DNA from: UWMA-0277 sp965183885
Lineage (GTDB): Bacteria; Bacteroidota; Bacteroidia; Flavobacteriales; BACL11
DNA: 64,000 nt
NCBI GenBank assembly: GCA_965183885.1
Contig: OZ238992.1
Span: forward strand, 806,001 to 870,000
Direction: 5' to 3'
The notes beneath the pieces are model-generated. The model had not been told where the DNA came from and did not search any database. It worked only from the letters and a program-made list of their open reading frames with translations. Made by a program: the position numbers and the translations under genes. Positions 7,589 through 16,682 of the stretch are shown piece by piece. Within the stretch, counting starts at the first letter, position 1. Every line of letters starts with the position of its first letter.

Positions 7589-8728
7589 ATGCGATTTTTA
7601 ACTGCCGATTATTTATTTCCTTTACATACAGCACCAATAAAAAAGGGAGTGTTAGTAATTTCTGATAAAGGAGAAATTATTGCAATACACAAAAATAGAG
7701 CTGATGTCCCTGAAGATAAATTAGAGGTTTTTGAAGGGATATTATGTCCAGGGTTTATAAATGTACATTGTCATTTAGAGCTATCACATCTTTTAGGAAA
7801 TGCCAAAAAAGGGAAAGGTTTTTTGGAATTTGCAGCAACTATACGACAAAGAGATACTTTTACAAAGCAACAAATAGAAAAGGCTATTGAATCAGCAGAG
7901 CAGCAAATGATTAATAATGGAATTGTTGCCGTAGGTGACATCTGTAATACCTCTGATACAATCAAACAAAAAAGAAAAGGAAATCTTCAATATTATAATT
8001 TTATTGAGGTCTTTGGTGTTCATGAAGACAAGGTGGAAACTACTTTTAAGCATGCAAAAGAGCTAAAGAATAAATTTAGAACTTCCAGACAGAAAGCAAC
8101 TATTGTTCCCCACGCTCCCTATTCTGTCCCTCCCTTCTTAACAAAGAAAATTTATGACTCCTATGACAGCCAAGACCTGTCAGTTAGTATTCATATGCAA
8201 GAAACAAAAGAAGAGAATCAGCTTTTTGAAAATAAAGATGGTGCTTTCTTTCATTGGTTAAATACTATGAATGCTGATACAAGTATTTGGGAATCTAGAG
8301 AAAAAGCTATTGATATTCTGAAAGAGCTAGGAGATAAAAAGATGATACTCGTACATAACACTTTTACTAAACAGAATGATCTAACAACTGCTTATTACTG
8401 TACTTGTCCTAAAGCAAATTTATATATTGAAAACACTTTACCCGACTATTCTATTTTTGATGCAAATAAATTATGTGTCGGTACAGATAGTTTAGCCTCT
8501 AATGATTCACTTTCTATACTCGAAGAGCTTTTGATTGTACAAGAAAATTCTAATTTTGATTTGAACACCCTGCTTAAAATAGCTTGTAAAAATGGTGCTG
8601 AAGCCTTAGGCTTCTCAAGCTTAGGAAGATTTGAAAAAGGTAAAACCCCTGGGGTAAATTTGATTCAGAATATTGATGAAATGAAACTTACTAAGAATAG
8701 TTCTGTTAAACCTACTTCTCTTCTTTAG
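7589..8728 (+). CDS. Amidohydrolase family protein
   Basis: This 379-residue metal-dependent hydrolase belongs to the TRZ/ATZ and nucleoside-deaminase-like branch of the amidohydrolase superfamily. The N-terminal small beta domain leads to GFINVHCH with metal ligands H60 and H62. Later come a MQETKEE segment and GTDSLASND, which carries the usual C-terminal metal-binding aspartate. A longer frame exists from 7397, but its first 64 codons lie antisense to rlmN and upstream of the promoter element, so the 7589 start is chosen. The substrate is unknown; relatives deaminate adenosine derivatives or hydrolyse ring amides. It is convergent with ispD. Confidence 0.85.
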   Translation: MRFLTADYLFPLHTAPIKKGVLVISDKGEIIAIHKNRADVPEDKLEVFEGILCPGFINVHCHLELSHLLGNAKKGKGFLEFAATIRQRDTFTKQQIEKAIESAEQQMINNGIVAVGDICNTSDTIKQKRKGNLQYYNFIEVFGVHEDKVETTFKHAKELKNKFRTSRQKATIVPHAPYSVPPFLTKKIYDSYDSQDLSVSIHMQETKEENQLFENKDGAFFHWLNTMNADTSIWESREKAIDILKELGDKKMILVHNTFTKQNDLTTAYYCTCPKANLYIENTLPDYSIFDANKLCVGTDSLASNDSLSILEELLIVQENSNFDLNTLLKIACKNGAEALGFSSLGRFEKGKTPGVNLIQNIDEMKLTKNSSVKPTSLL

Positions 8729-8761
8729 AAACTTGAAACTCAGTAATGAATATTAATTCAA

Positions 8762-9409
8762 TCATAAAATTTCAGCAATTTTCAAATCTTCCTTAGTAGT
8801 AATTTTTAGGTTTTTTTCCTCCCCTAAGAGTGTAATAACTTTTCCTCCATTTGCTTCAAATACAGAAGCATCATCAGTAAAAGTATCTGAAAATTTTTGA
8901 GTATATGCTTTTTTAATATCAGCACTTAAAAAACATTGTGGCGTTTGTACCTTAAACATATTACTTCTATCAATATGGATAGAATTTTCTCCCTCTACTT
9001 TACGGATGGAATCTTTTATAGGAACAATAGGAATAACTCCTAGCCCACCTTTAGCATTAGCAATTAATGCATCAATAAGGTTCTTTGAAACTAAAGGGCG
9101 AACTCCATCGTGTATTGCAATAACACTATTATTATCAATTGCCTCTAATCCATTTTTTACAGAATGAAAGCGTGTTTCTCCTCCTGCAACTAAAGTATAT
9201 TTTTGAGTAAAATCATAAGTATTACATAATGCTTCCCAATACTCAAATTGTAACCTAGGTAAAACTAAAAAAATCTCCTCGAAATGAGAAAATTGTTTTA
9301 AAGTGTGTATTAATACTGGCGTTCCTTTTAATAGTAAAAACTGTTTTGGAATATCAGAATCCATACGCATTCCTTTTCCTCCAGCAACTATTAAAGCAAC
9401 TTTATTCAT
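8762..9409 (-). CDS. ispD: 2-C-methyl-D-erythritol 4-phosphate cytidylyltransferase
   Basis: IspD transfers CMP from CTP to methylerythritol 4-phosphate in the non-mevalonate isoprenoid pathway. The N-terminal nucleotide-binding loop AGGKGMRM is followed by PKQF, and HDGVRPLV is the conserved cytidylyltransferase segment. The 215-residue length is a little short but normal for Bacteroidota. It starts 2 bp after the queA stop, so it is probably read from the queA promoter. The window also holds a polyprenyl synthase, so two isoprenoid genes lie within 3 kb but in separate units. Confidence 0.94.
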   Translation of the reverse strand: MNKVALIVAGGKGMRMDSDIPKQFLLLKGTPVLIHTLKQFSHFEEIFLVLPRLQFEYWEALCNTYDFTQKYTLVAGGETRFHSVKNGLEAIDNNSVIAIHDGVRPLVSKNLIDALIANAKGGLGVIPIVPIKDSIRKVEGENSIHIDRSNMFKVQTPQCFLSADIKKAYTQKFSDTFTDDASVFEANGGKVITLLGEEKNLKITTKEDLKIAEIL

Positions 9410-9410
9410 A

Positions 9411-10466
9411 CTATAAAATTAGCATTGCATCTCCATAAGTATGGAAATTATACTTTTTCTTTACTGCCTCTTTGTAGGCTTTCTTTAACAAATCCAACCC
9501 TGAAAATGCTGCTACTTGCATCATTAAAGATGATTTTGGCAAATGAAAATTAGTAAGCATACAGTTAGATACACTGTAATTGTAAGGTGGGAAAATAAAT
9601 ATATTAGTCCATCCTTTGTAAGGAATTACTTCGTGTTTTGTTGATACTGAACTTTCCAAAGTACGCATTACAGTAGTACCAACTGCACAAATCCTTTTTC
9701 CAGCTTTTTTTCCTCTATTAATTTTATCAGCTGCTTCTTCAGGTATAATAATTTCTTCTGATTCCATTTTATGCTTAGATAAATCCTCTACCATAATTTC
9801 ATTAAAGGTACCCAAACCAACATGCAAAGTAGTTTCAGCAAACTCAACACCTTTAATTTCCATCTGTTTCATCAGAATTTTACTAAAGTGCATTCCTGCT
9901 GTAGGTGCCGAAACAGCTCCTTCATGCTTTGCATATATTGTTTGGAAACGCTCTGCATCTTCCTCTGTAGGTGCTCTATCAATATGTTTTGGCAAAGGTG
10001 TTTCTCCTAAAGCTGTTAATGTTTCTTTAAACTCTTCGTGTGTTCCATCAAATAAGAATCTTAATGTTCTTCCTCTTGAGGTTGTATTATCAATTACCTC
10101 AGCAATTAATTCATCATTTTCACCAAAGAATAATTTGTTCCCAATTCTTATTTTTCTTGCAGGATCAACTAATACATCCCACAATCTATTTTCTTGATTT
10201 AACTCTCTTAATAAGAACACCTCAATTTGAGCTCCTGTTTTTTCTTTATTAGCATATAAACGAGCTGGGAAAACTTTAGTGTTATTTGTTGCAATTACAT
10301 CTCCCTCATCAAAATAATCTCCTAAGTCAGATACTTTTTTATGTTCTATCTCTCCAGTTTCTCTGTGCAATACCATCAATTTTGCATCCTCACGATTTTC
10401 AGCTGGCTTGTTTGCTATTCTTGCTTCTGGCAAGTCAAACTTAAACATAGATAATTTATATTTCAT
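9411..10466 (-). CDS. queA: tRNA preQ1(34) S-adenosylmethionine ribosyltransferase-isomerase
   Basis: QueA makes epoxyqueuosine at the wobble base of GUN tRNAs. The protein has the family marks KMESEEI, GTTVMRTLES, and a C-terminal TNFHLPKSSLMMQVAAFSG. The chosen start (MKYKLSMFKFDLPE) is the second in-frame ATG; the first, 18 bp earlier, overlaps a hairpin. This gives 351 residues. A -7 element at 10581 implies a leader of roughly 110 nt. ispD follows immediately. Confidence 0.95.
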   Translation of the reverse strand: MKYKLSMFKFDLPEARIANKPAENREDAKLMVLHRETGEIEHKKVSDLGDYFDEGDVIATNNTKVFPARLYANKEKTGAQIEVFLLRELNQENRLWDVLVDPARKIRIGNKLFFGENDELIAEVIDNTTSRGRTLRFLFDGTHEEFKETLTALGETPLPKHIDRAPTEEDAERFQTIYAKHEGAVSAPTAGMHFSKILMKQMEIKGVEFAETTLHVGLGTFNEIMVEDLSKHKMESEEIIIPEEAADKINRGKKAGKRICAVGTTVMRTLESSVSTKHEVIPYKGWTNIFIFPPYNYSVSNCMLTNFHLPKSSLMMQVAAFSGLDLLKKAYKEAVKKKYNFHTYGDAMLIL

Positions 10467-10483
10467 ATTTTTGGTTTTAAGCA

Positions 10484-10498
10484 ACTAGTAAAACTAGT
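10484..10498 (-). promoter_or_regulatory. Leader hairpin just upstream of queA
   Basis: Two ACTAGT hexamers separated by 3 bp form a 6-bp stem 17 nt before the queA start. A further inverted pair (AAAGGA/TCCTTT) lies upstream near 10519-10539. Together they could influence initiation. No preQ1-I riboswitch consensus was found in the leader. Confidence 0.3.
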
Positions 10499-10580
10499 AA
10501 GCTTGGTTCTTAATTATAAAGGAAAAAAACAATCCTTTAACTTGGCAAGATACAATTTTGCACCTCTAATTTAAAGCCGG

Positions 10581-10588
10581 CAAATATA
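10581..10588 (-). promoter_or_regulatory. -7 promoter element of queA-ispD
   Basis: The minus strand reads TATATTTG (TAnnTTTG). It lies in the 151-bp gap between truB and queA, splitting this minus-strand run into two transcription units. The leader to the queA ATG is about 110 nt, long for this genome. Confidence 0.5.
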
Positions 10589-10617
10589 ATGCATTGAAAA
10601 GCCGAAGTCAAGTAAAA

Positions 10618-11322
10618 CTACTTATTTAGTTGTTTTTCAAATGAAGAGATACTAAAAGCATTGCTTAATTGATAATCCCCAATTGCTGTACGACAAAGTT
10701 TTGACAGGTGCCCTCCGCTATTTAGAGCTGCTCCAAAATCATGAGCAATAGACCTGATATAAGTTCCTTTACTACATTTAATTTCAAAATCAACTACTGG
10801 CATATCAATAGCAGTAAGGTCAAAAGAATGTACACTTACTTTTCTTGTTTTTATTTCTACAGTCTCTCCTCTTCTTGCTTTTTCATATAAGCGTTCTCCC
10901 CCACTTTTTAAAGCAGAAAAAATAGGAGGCCTCTGATCAATCTCCCCTAAAAATTGCTTTGTTGCTTCTCTTAATAAGCCCTCTGTAATATGTGTTGTTT
11001 CAAAAATCTTATCAATTTCTGTTTCCAAATCATATGAAGGCGTTGTACTTCCTAAAGTAATTGCTCCTGTATAAATCTTTGCTTGCCCTTGTATTTCCGA
11101 AATTCGTTTAGTAAACTTTCCTGTACATACGATAAGCAAACCACTTGCTAAAGGGTCTAAGGTTCCAGCATGTCCTACTTTAATTTTCTTTAGGCTATAT
11201 TTTGTTCTAATAAGATTTTTAACCTTTTTAACCACATCAAAAGAAGACCAGCCTAAAGGCTTATCAAATAATAGTATTTGTCCTGCTAAAAATTCATCAG
11301 CAGTTGATGGAAAATTTTCCAT
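10618..11322 (-). CDS. truB: tRNA pseudouridine(55) synthase TruB
   Basis: This enzyme isomerises U55 in the T-loop of tRNAs. The catalytic aspartate is D56 in GHAGTLDPLASG, and RSIAHDFG is the conserved downstream motif. At 234 residues it is the short Bacteroidota form without an extended C-terminal PUA domain. It follows uppP by 3 bp and is the last gene of the ftsX-DUF3098-uppP-truB run. Confidence 0.95.
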   Translation of the reverse strand: MENFPSTADEFLAGQILLFDKPLGWSSFDVVKKVKNLIRTKYSLKKIKVGHAGTLDPLASGLLIVCTGKFTKRISEIQGQAKIYTGAITLGSTTPSYDLETEIDKIFETTHITEGLLREATKQFLGEIDQRPPIFSALKSGGERLYEKARRGETVEIKTRKVSVHSFDLTAIDMPVVDFEIKCSKGTYIRSIAHDFGAALNSGGHLSKLCRTAIGDYQLSNAFSISSFEKQLNK

Positions 11323-11325
11323 ATT

Positions 11326-12117
11326 TTAGAATAATGAACTTATTATTACTAGCCCACCTACTGCAAAACAGTAATATGCAAAGTATGTTAATTTACTCTG
11401 CTTTACTAATTTTATCATCCATTTACATGCTAACATTCCTGTTAAAAATGCAAAAACAAAGCCTACTAAAAGCGGCAAAAAATTAGTTTCAGCAGCATTT
11501 ATTTCACCTGATAATATATCTTTTGCCATCTTTCCAAATATTAAAGGCACTACCATTAAAAAAGAAAATCGAGCTGATTTTTCTTTATCAATTCCTAAAA
11601 GTACAGAAGTTGAAATTGTAGCTCCTGATCTTGATATACCTGGCAATATAGCTATAGCTTGCGAAATCCCAATTAATATAGCATCTTTAATACCTACATT
11701 CTTTTCAGATGCTTTTGCTTTATCAGCTAAAAACAATAATACTCCAGTAAGTAATAACATCCCTCCTACTAAAGTTAAAGCCCCTCCAAAAAGCTGCTCA
11801 ATTTCATCATTAAAGAAAACCCCTACTAAAGCTGCAGGAATCATAGAGATTACAATTTTTAATGAAAACTGAAAAGATTCATTATTTTTAAATTGAAATA
11901 AACCAGAAAAAATTTCTATTAGGTCTTTTCTGAAAATTATAATAGTAGATAGCGCTGTAGCAAAATGAAGTACAACAGTCATTAATAAGCTTTCCTCTCC
12001 TACCTTCTCCTCTCCTAAAATTGCTTTTGCAATTTCAAGATGCCCACTACTACTTACAGGCAAAAACTCCGTTAATCCTTGAATAATTCCAAGGATAATC
12101 GCATTAATAATCTCCAT
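11326..12117 (-). CDS. uppP: Undecaprenyl-diphosphatase UppP (BacA)
   Basis: This integral membrane phosphatase recycles undecaprenyl diphosphate to the monophosphate carrier for cell-wall synthesis. The two family motifs are QGLTEFLPVSSSGH near the N-terminus and LPGISRSGATI in the middle. Several hydrophobic spans fit the known multi-pass fold. The 263-residue length is normal. It is followed by truB and preceded by the DUF3098 gene at 5 bp, an arrangement with ftsX that I recall as common in flavobacteria. Confidence 0.95.
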   Translation of the reverse strand: MEIINAIILGIIQGLTEFLPVSSSGHLEIAKAILGEEKVGEESLLMTVVLHFATALSTIIIFRKDLIEIFSGLFQFKNNESFQFSLKIVISMIPAALVGVFFNDEIEQLFGGALTLVGGMLLLTGVLLFLADKAKASEKNVGIKDAILIGISQAIAILPGISRSGATISTSVLLGIDKEKSARFSFLMVVPLIFGKMAKDILSGEINAAETNFLPLLVGFVFAFLTGMLACKWMIKLVKQSKLTYFAYYCFAVGGLVIISSLF

Positions 12118-12122
12118 ACTTA

Positions 12123-12344
12123 CTAAGCTGTTTTTTCTTTATACATAACTGCAAAAATTTCAATAACAAACCCTGTTGCTAATAAAATTGGAGCAAGAGT
12201 TAACCTTTGAAAGTCAAATATTTCATCGGAGAATTTTGTTGGATCCTCTGACCCTCCTCCTATCATTAATATTAGCCCACTAGCCATAAATGCTAATCCA
12301 ACTAATAATAAAATATAATTCTTTTTTGTAAATGCAAAATCCAT
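12123..12344 (-). CDS. DUF3098 family membrane protein
   Basis: With the start at the ATG complementary to 12342-12344 this is a 73-residue protein with two transmembrane spans (about residues 9-29 and 49-67) separated by a short acidic loop containing SEDPTKFSDEIF. That layout is the Bacteroidota DUF3098 family, of unknown function, which I recall lying between ftsX and uppP. A longer frame reaching 12407 would overlap ftsX and lacks homologous sequence, so it is not used. Confidence 0.85.
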   Translation of the reverse strand: MDFAFTKKNYILLLVGLAFMASGLILMIGGGSEDPTKFSDEIFDFQRLTLAPILLATGFVIEIFAVMYKEKTA

Positions 12345-12357
12345 AGTTTTTGTTCTT

Positions 12358-13236
12358 TTAATTGTAAAGTTCGCTTTCAGTTTGTCTAGTATATTTTCGT
12401 ACTGCAAAAAAAGTAGAAATCCAACTGATTAATATTCCTGAGATAAAAATAAAAATAAAAATTATTCCAATTATTTTTAAATCATCAATATTAAGCATAT
12501 TAGCTGTTTCTCCTTGTATTAATTGTATTGATCCTATCAGCATAAAAATAGCAAAAATAGAGCTATAAACTCCTTGCTGTAAACCCTGTAACAAAAAAGG
12601 TTTTTGGATAAAACCATTAGTAGCTCCTACCAAACGCATAGTCCTAATTAAAAATCGTTTTGCATAAACAGATAAACGAATGGTATTATTAATTAATGCA
12701 AAAGCAATAATAAATAGCAAGATACAAAAAGCAAGTAGAAATACTGATAGCCTTTTTACATTACTATTCAATTTTTTAACCAAATTTTGCTGATAAAACA
12801 CTTCGTACACATTAGCATTTTGACTTAACTCAGTATTTATAACTTCTAAACTATCCGTATTTGCATAAGCCGCATTTAGCTTTATATCAATAGAAGCCAG
12901 TAATGGGCTATAACCTAAAAACGATACAAAATCCTCTCCTAAATCCTTTTGCAAATCATAAGTAGCTTGTTTTTTAGAAACAAAAACTGTGCTTTTTGCG
13001 AAATCTGCAGCATCTAGTTCCTTTTGAAATTTCATTAAATCAATATCGCTTATCCCTTCTTTTAGCATTATCGTAAATCCTATATTTTCTTTCACATAAT
13101 TAGATAAACGACCTGCATTAATAAGCGTTAAACCTAACAAGCCTATTACAAACAACACTAAAGATAAACTTATAACTACAGAAGCTGATGAAGAGATAAT
13201 TCTTCTATTTAATGATTTATTTTTTCCTGTTTTCAT
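12358..13236 (-). CDS. ftsX: Cell division protein FtsX
   Basis: This is the permease-like partner of the ATPase FtsE, which activates cell-wall hydrolases at the septum. The ATG complementary to 13234-13236 gives 292 residues. One transmembrane span near residue 25-45 is followed by an extracytoplasmic domain of about 115 residues and three C-terminal spans, the FtsX topology. The MRLVGATNGFIQKPF motif in the cytoplasmic loop is diagnostic. ftsE is not in the window. The gene is divergent from leuS. Confidence 0.9.
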   Translation of the reverse strand: MKTGKNKSLNRRIISSSASVVISLSLVLFVIGLLGLTLINAGRLSNYVKENIGFTIMLKEGISDIDLMKFQKELDAADFAKSTVFVSKKQATYDLQKDLGEDFVSFLGYSPLLASIDIKLNAAYANTDSLEVINTELSQNANVYEVFYQQNLVKKLNSNVKRLSVFLLAFCILLFIIAFALINNTIRLSVYAKRFLIRTMRLVGATNGFIQKPFLLQGLQQGVYSSIFAIFMLIGSIQLIQGETANMLNIDDLKIIGIIFIFIFISGILISWISTFFAVRKYTRQTESELYN

Positions 13237-13285
13237 ATCGCTCGCTAAAATATAAAAATACAATTTACTAATTGATGTTATTCAT

Positions 13286-13293
13286 TAACTTTG
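13286..13293 (+). promoter_or_regulatory. -7 promoter element of leuS
   Basis: TAACTTTG matches TAnnTTTG, with a TTTA at 13264-13267 at 18 bp spacing as a weak -33. The leader to the ATG at 13316 is about 16-20 nt and ends in TAGGG, a weak ribosome binding site. Confidence 0.6.
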
Positions 13294-13315
13294 CAAACTG
13301 AATAATATTATAGGG

Positions 13316-16084
13316 ATGGAATACAATTTTAACGCAATAGAACAAAAGTGGCAAAAGTTTTGGCACGAGAATAATACTAACCAAGTTACTGAGGACAATA
13401 CTAAAGAAAAATACTATGTGTTAGATATGTTCCCTTACCCTTCAGGTGCTGGGCTACATGTAGGGCATCCTCTAGGTTATATTGCTTCTGATATCTTTGC
13501 AAGATATAAGAAATTAAAAGGTTTTAATGTATTACACCCTATGGGATACGATTCTTTTGGATTGCCAACAGAACAATATGCTATCACTACAGGGATACAT
13601 CCTGCAATTGCTACAAAAGACAATACAGATAGATACAGAAAACAATTAGATCAAATTGGTTTTTCTTACGATTGGAGTAGAGAAGTACAGACTTCTGACC
13701 CAAAATATTATAAATGGACACAATGGATTTTTAAGCAAATGTTTAATAGTGCTTATTGTTCTTCATTAGATAAAGCTATAGCAATTGATAGTGTTAAAAC
13801 TACTTTTTCAGAAAAAGGAAATACAAATTCATTATTAGTTTGTAATGATGACACTCCTAAATTTACTGCTGAGCAGTGGAATAATTATTCCGAAGTAGAG
13901 CAAGAAGAATTACTCTTAAATTATCGTTTGGCATTTTTATCAGATACTTGGGTAAATTGGTGCGAAGGTTTAGGAACAGTACTTGCAAATGATGAGGTAA
14001 AAGATGGGCTATCGGAAAGAGGAGGATTTCCTGTTGAACAAAAACTTATGAAGCAATGGTCACTTAGGATTACTGCTTATGCAGATCGTTTAATTTCAGG
14101 ATTAGATACTTTAGACTGGTCAGAGTCAATTAAAGAAATTCAGAAAAATTGGATAGGAAAATCAAAAGGAGCTTCGGTACATTTTGCACTAGAAAATTTT
14201 GATGATAAAATTGAGGTATTTACAACCAGACCCGATACAATTTTTGGAGTAAATTTTATGGTTTTAGCTCCAGAACACGAGCTTGTTAGCAAAATAACAA
14301 CTGCTACTCAAAAGCAAGAAGTAGAAGAGTATATAAATGCCGCAAAACTAAAATCAGAAAGAGACCGACAAGCTGAAAGAGCAGTAAGCGGTGTATTTAC
14401 TGGTGCTTATGCAATACATCCTTTTACTGGGGATAAAGTACAAGTTTGGGTAGGAGATTATGTGTTAGCATCTTATGGAACTGGAGCTGTTATGGCTGTG
14501 CCTTGTGGCGACCAGAGAGATTGGGATTTTGCCACTCACTTCAACTTAGAAATTATCAATATATTTGATAATGTTGATGTAAGTGAAGCAGCTAATGAAG
14601 ATAAAAATGTAAAAATTGCTAATTCTGATTTCTTAAATGGATTAGCAGCTAAAGAAGCTATTTATACTGCAATACAAAAAATTGAAGAAGGAGGTTTTGG
14701 GAAAGGAAAAATAAACTACCGATTAAGAGATGCTATATTTAGCAGGCAGCGTTATTGGGGAGAACCATTTCCTATATATTACAAAGGCAATACCCCATAT
14801 TTATTGGAAGATGGACAAGATGTTACACTTCCTCCTGTAGATAAATACTTACCAACCTCAACTGGAGAACCACCATTAGCAAGAGCTAAAAAAGAAGACT
14901 GGAATGTTTTTGAAGGTGATAAAATGGAAACTAATATTATGCCAGGGTGGGCAGGTAGCTCATGGTATTTCCTAAGGTATATGGACCCTAAAAATGATGC
15001 TGAATTTGTAAGTAAAGAAAAAGCTGATTACTGGGGACAAGTAGACTTATATATTGGCGGTGCAGAACATGCTGTTGGACACCTACTTTATTCTCGTTTC
15101 TGGACTAAATTCTTATACGATAGAGGATTTATTTCTTTTGAAGAACCCTTCAAAAAAATGATTAACCAAGGAATGATTTTAGGAAGATCAAGCTTTGTTT
15201 ATCGTATACAAGACACTAATACTTTTGTAAGTTTCGAAAAAAGAAAAGAGCACAAAACTACACGCTTACATGTTGATATAAACCTTGTAGATAATGATGT
15301 GTTAGATGTTGAAGCCTTTAAAAATTGGAGAGCAGAATATACTGATGCTGAATTTATTTTAAACGATGAAGGAAAATACTTATGCGGGCATGAAGTAGAG
15401 AAGATGTCAAAATCAAAATACAATGTGCAAACTCCTGACAAGTTAGTAGAAATATTTGGCGCTGATACTTTAAGGCTTTACGAAATGTTTTTAGGACCAC
15501 TAGAACAATTTAAACCCTGGGATGTAAAAGGGATTAATGGTGTGCATAATTTCCTTAGGAAGTTCTGGAGATTGACTCATGATGCTGAAAATAACTTTAC
15601 TATTTCGGAAGGCGCTCCAACTAAAGCAAATTACAAAACCTTACACAAAACAATTAAAAAAATTGAAGAAGATATTGAACGACATTCGTTTAATACCGTA
15701 GTAAGTACACTTATGATTTGTGTAAATGAATTGACTGAGCAAAAATGTAACAACAAAGATATTATCTCTGAACTTACTGTGCTACTATCTGCTTATGCGC
15801 CACATATTGCTGAAGAAATTTGGGAAAAATCAGGAAATAACACATCTGTTACTGCAGCTTCATTCCCAACATTTAACGCTGCTTATTTAGTAGAAGATGA
15901 AATAAATTACCCGGTTTCTTTTAATGGGAAAATGAGATTTAAAATTAAGCTAGCAGCTGATATGAACAAGGCTGATGTAGAAAGTGAAGTAATGAAGCAT
16001 GAAAAGACTATACATTACTTAGAAGGAAAAATACCTAAAAAAGTAATTGTGGTGCCTAAACGAATTGTAAATATCGTTTTTTAA
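13316..16084 (+). CDS. leuS: Leucyl-tRNA synthetase
   Basis: This class I synthetase charges tRNA-Leu. The HIGH signature is HVGH (48-51) within PYPSGAGLHVGHPLGY, and KMSKS is at about residue 696-700 in EKMSKSKYN. The CP1 editing domain lies between, with the TRPDTIFG motif near residue 303. At 922 residues it is slightly longer than the E. coli enzyme. It is transcribed alone, divergent from ftsX and convergent with the TlpA-like gene. Confidence 0.97.
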   Translation: MEYNFNAIEQKWQKFWHENNTNQVTEDNTKEKYYVLDMFPYPSGAGLHVGHPLGYIASDIFARYKKLKGFNVLHPMGYDSFGLPTEQYAITTGIHPAIATKDNTDRYRKQLDQIGFSYDWSREVQTSDPKYYKWTQWIFKQMFNSAYCSSLDKAIAIDSVKTTFSEKGNTNSLLVCNDDTPKFTAEQWNNYSEVEQEELLLNYRLAFLSDTWVNWCEGLGTVLANDEVKDGLSERGGFPVEQKLMKQWSLRITAYADRLISGLDTLDWSESIKEIQKNWIGKSKGASVHFALENFDDKIEVFTTRPDTIFGVNFMVLAPEHELVSKITTATQKQEVEEYINAAKLKSERDRQAERAVSGVFTGAYAIHPFTGDKVQVWVGDYVLASYGTGAVMAVPCGDQRDWDFATHFNLEIINIFDNVDVSEAANEDKNVKIANSDFLNGLAAKEAIYTAIQKIEEGGFGKGKINYRLRDAIFSRQRYWGEPFPIYYKGNTPYLLEDGQDVTLPPVDKYLPTSTGEPPLARAKKEDWNVFEGDKMETNIMPGWAGSSWYFLRYMDPKNDAEFVSKEKADYWGQVDLYIGGAEHAVGHLLYSRFWTKFLYDRGFISFEEPFKKMINQGMILGRSSFVYRIQDTNTFVSFEKRKEHKTTRLHVDINLVDNDVLDVEAFKNWRAEYTDAEFILNDEGKYLCGHEVEKMSKSKYNVQTPDKLVEIFGADTLRLYEMFLGPLEQFKPWDVKGINGVHNFLRKFWRLTHDAENNFTISEGAPTKANYKTLHKTIKKIEEDIERHSFNTVVSTLMICVNELTEQKCNNKDIISELTVLLSAYAPHIAEEIWEKSGNNTSVTAASFPTFNAAYLVEDEINYPVSFNGKMRFKIKLAADMNKADVESEVMKHEKTIHYLEGKIPKKVIVVPKRIVNIVF

Positions 16085-16109
16085 AGAGTTACTTTTTACC
16101 GTTTTAATA

Positions 16110-16125
16110 GAGGTTATTTAACCTC
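16110..16125. terminator. Possible weak terminator between leuS and the TlpA-like gene
   Basis: GAGGTTA-TT-TAACCTC is a perfect 7-bp stem overlapping the stop codon of the minus-strand gene. It is followed by only broken T-runs on either strand, so terminator activity is uncertain. Confidence 0.35.
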
Positions 16126-16605
16126 ACCTATTAACTCCTTTAACTTTTCAATATCTAACTCTCCAGTATGTTTATTAACTAGTATTCCGCTTGAGTTGTA
16201 GAAATATGTTGTTGGAAGAGCATTAATTCCATATTCAGATAACTTATTATCACTTCTCAGATAATTAAAGTCATACGAATTTGAAGCTGAGAATTTATTA
16301 ATTCTTTCTATTGACTCATCCGAAACCATTATAAAGTTCACATTACTTCCAAGTTGTTGTTTTACTTCATTAAAGTAAGGAAATTCTTCTAGGCAAGGCG
16401 CACACCAAGTTGCCCAATAATTTATAATAAGGGGCTTCCCTTCATAATCAGCTAATTCAATTTTATTTCCATTCAAACCCTGTACTTCTATCTGGTCTAA
16501 CGAAATATCTGGCTGTACTAAAAACTTATTATATGCTAATATTATTAAGAAAATAAAAGCGATAGCTCTTATTATAAACCCTCTCCAAAAAAATCCTTTT
16601 TTCAT
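16114..16605 (-). CDS. Membrane-anchored TlpA-like thioredoxin-fold protein
   Basis: From the ATG at 16603-16605 the protein has 163 residues. An N-terminal hydrophobic anchor (about 8-27) is followed by a periplasmic thioredoxin domain with the redox pair C68 and C71 in WATWCAPC. The cis-proline segment ALPTTY is present. TlpA/ResA-type proteins reduce periplasmic disulfides, for instance in cytochrome c maturation; no such genes adjoin here, so the client is unknown. An upstream in-frame ATG would place 11 residues ahead of the signal anchor and is not preferred. Confidence 0.85.
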   Translation of the reverse strand: MKKGFFWRGFIIRAIAFIFLIILAYNKFLVQPDISLDQIEVQGLNGNKIELADYEGKPLIINYWATWCAPCLEEFPYFNEVKQQLGSNVNFIMVSDESIERINKFSASNSYDFNYLRSDNKLSEYGINALPTTYFYNSSGILVNKHTGELDIEKLKELIGEVK

Positions 16606-16682
16606 AGTATCTAATTTAGTTATCAATTCTAATAACAATCAACCCAAAACAAGAAGCTTTAATAGTTGATAGCATAAACATT

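Noticed and set aside
10499..10580. Possible preQ1 riboswitch in the queA leader
   Set aside because: The leader does contain hairpins, but the preQ1-I loop and A-rich tail consensus could not be found. A covariance-model search would be decisive.
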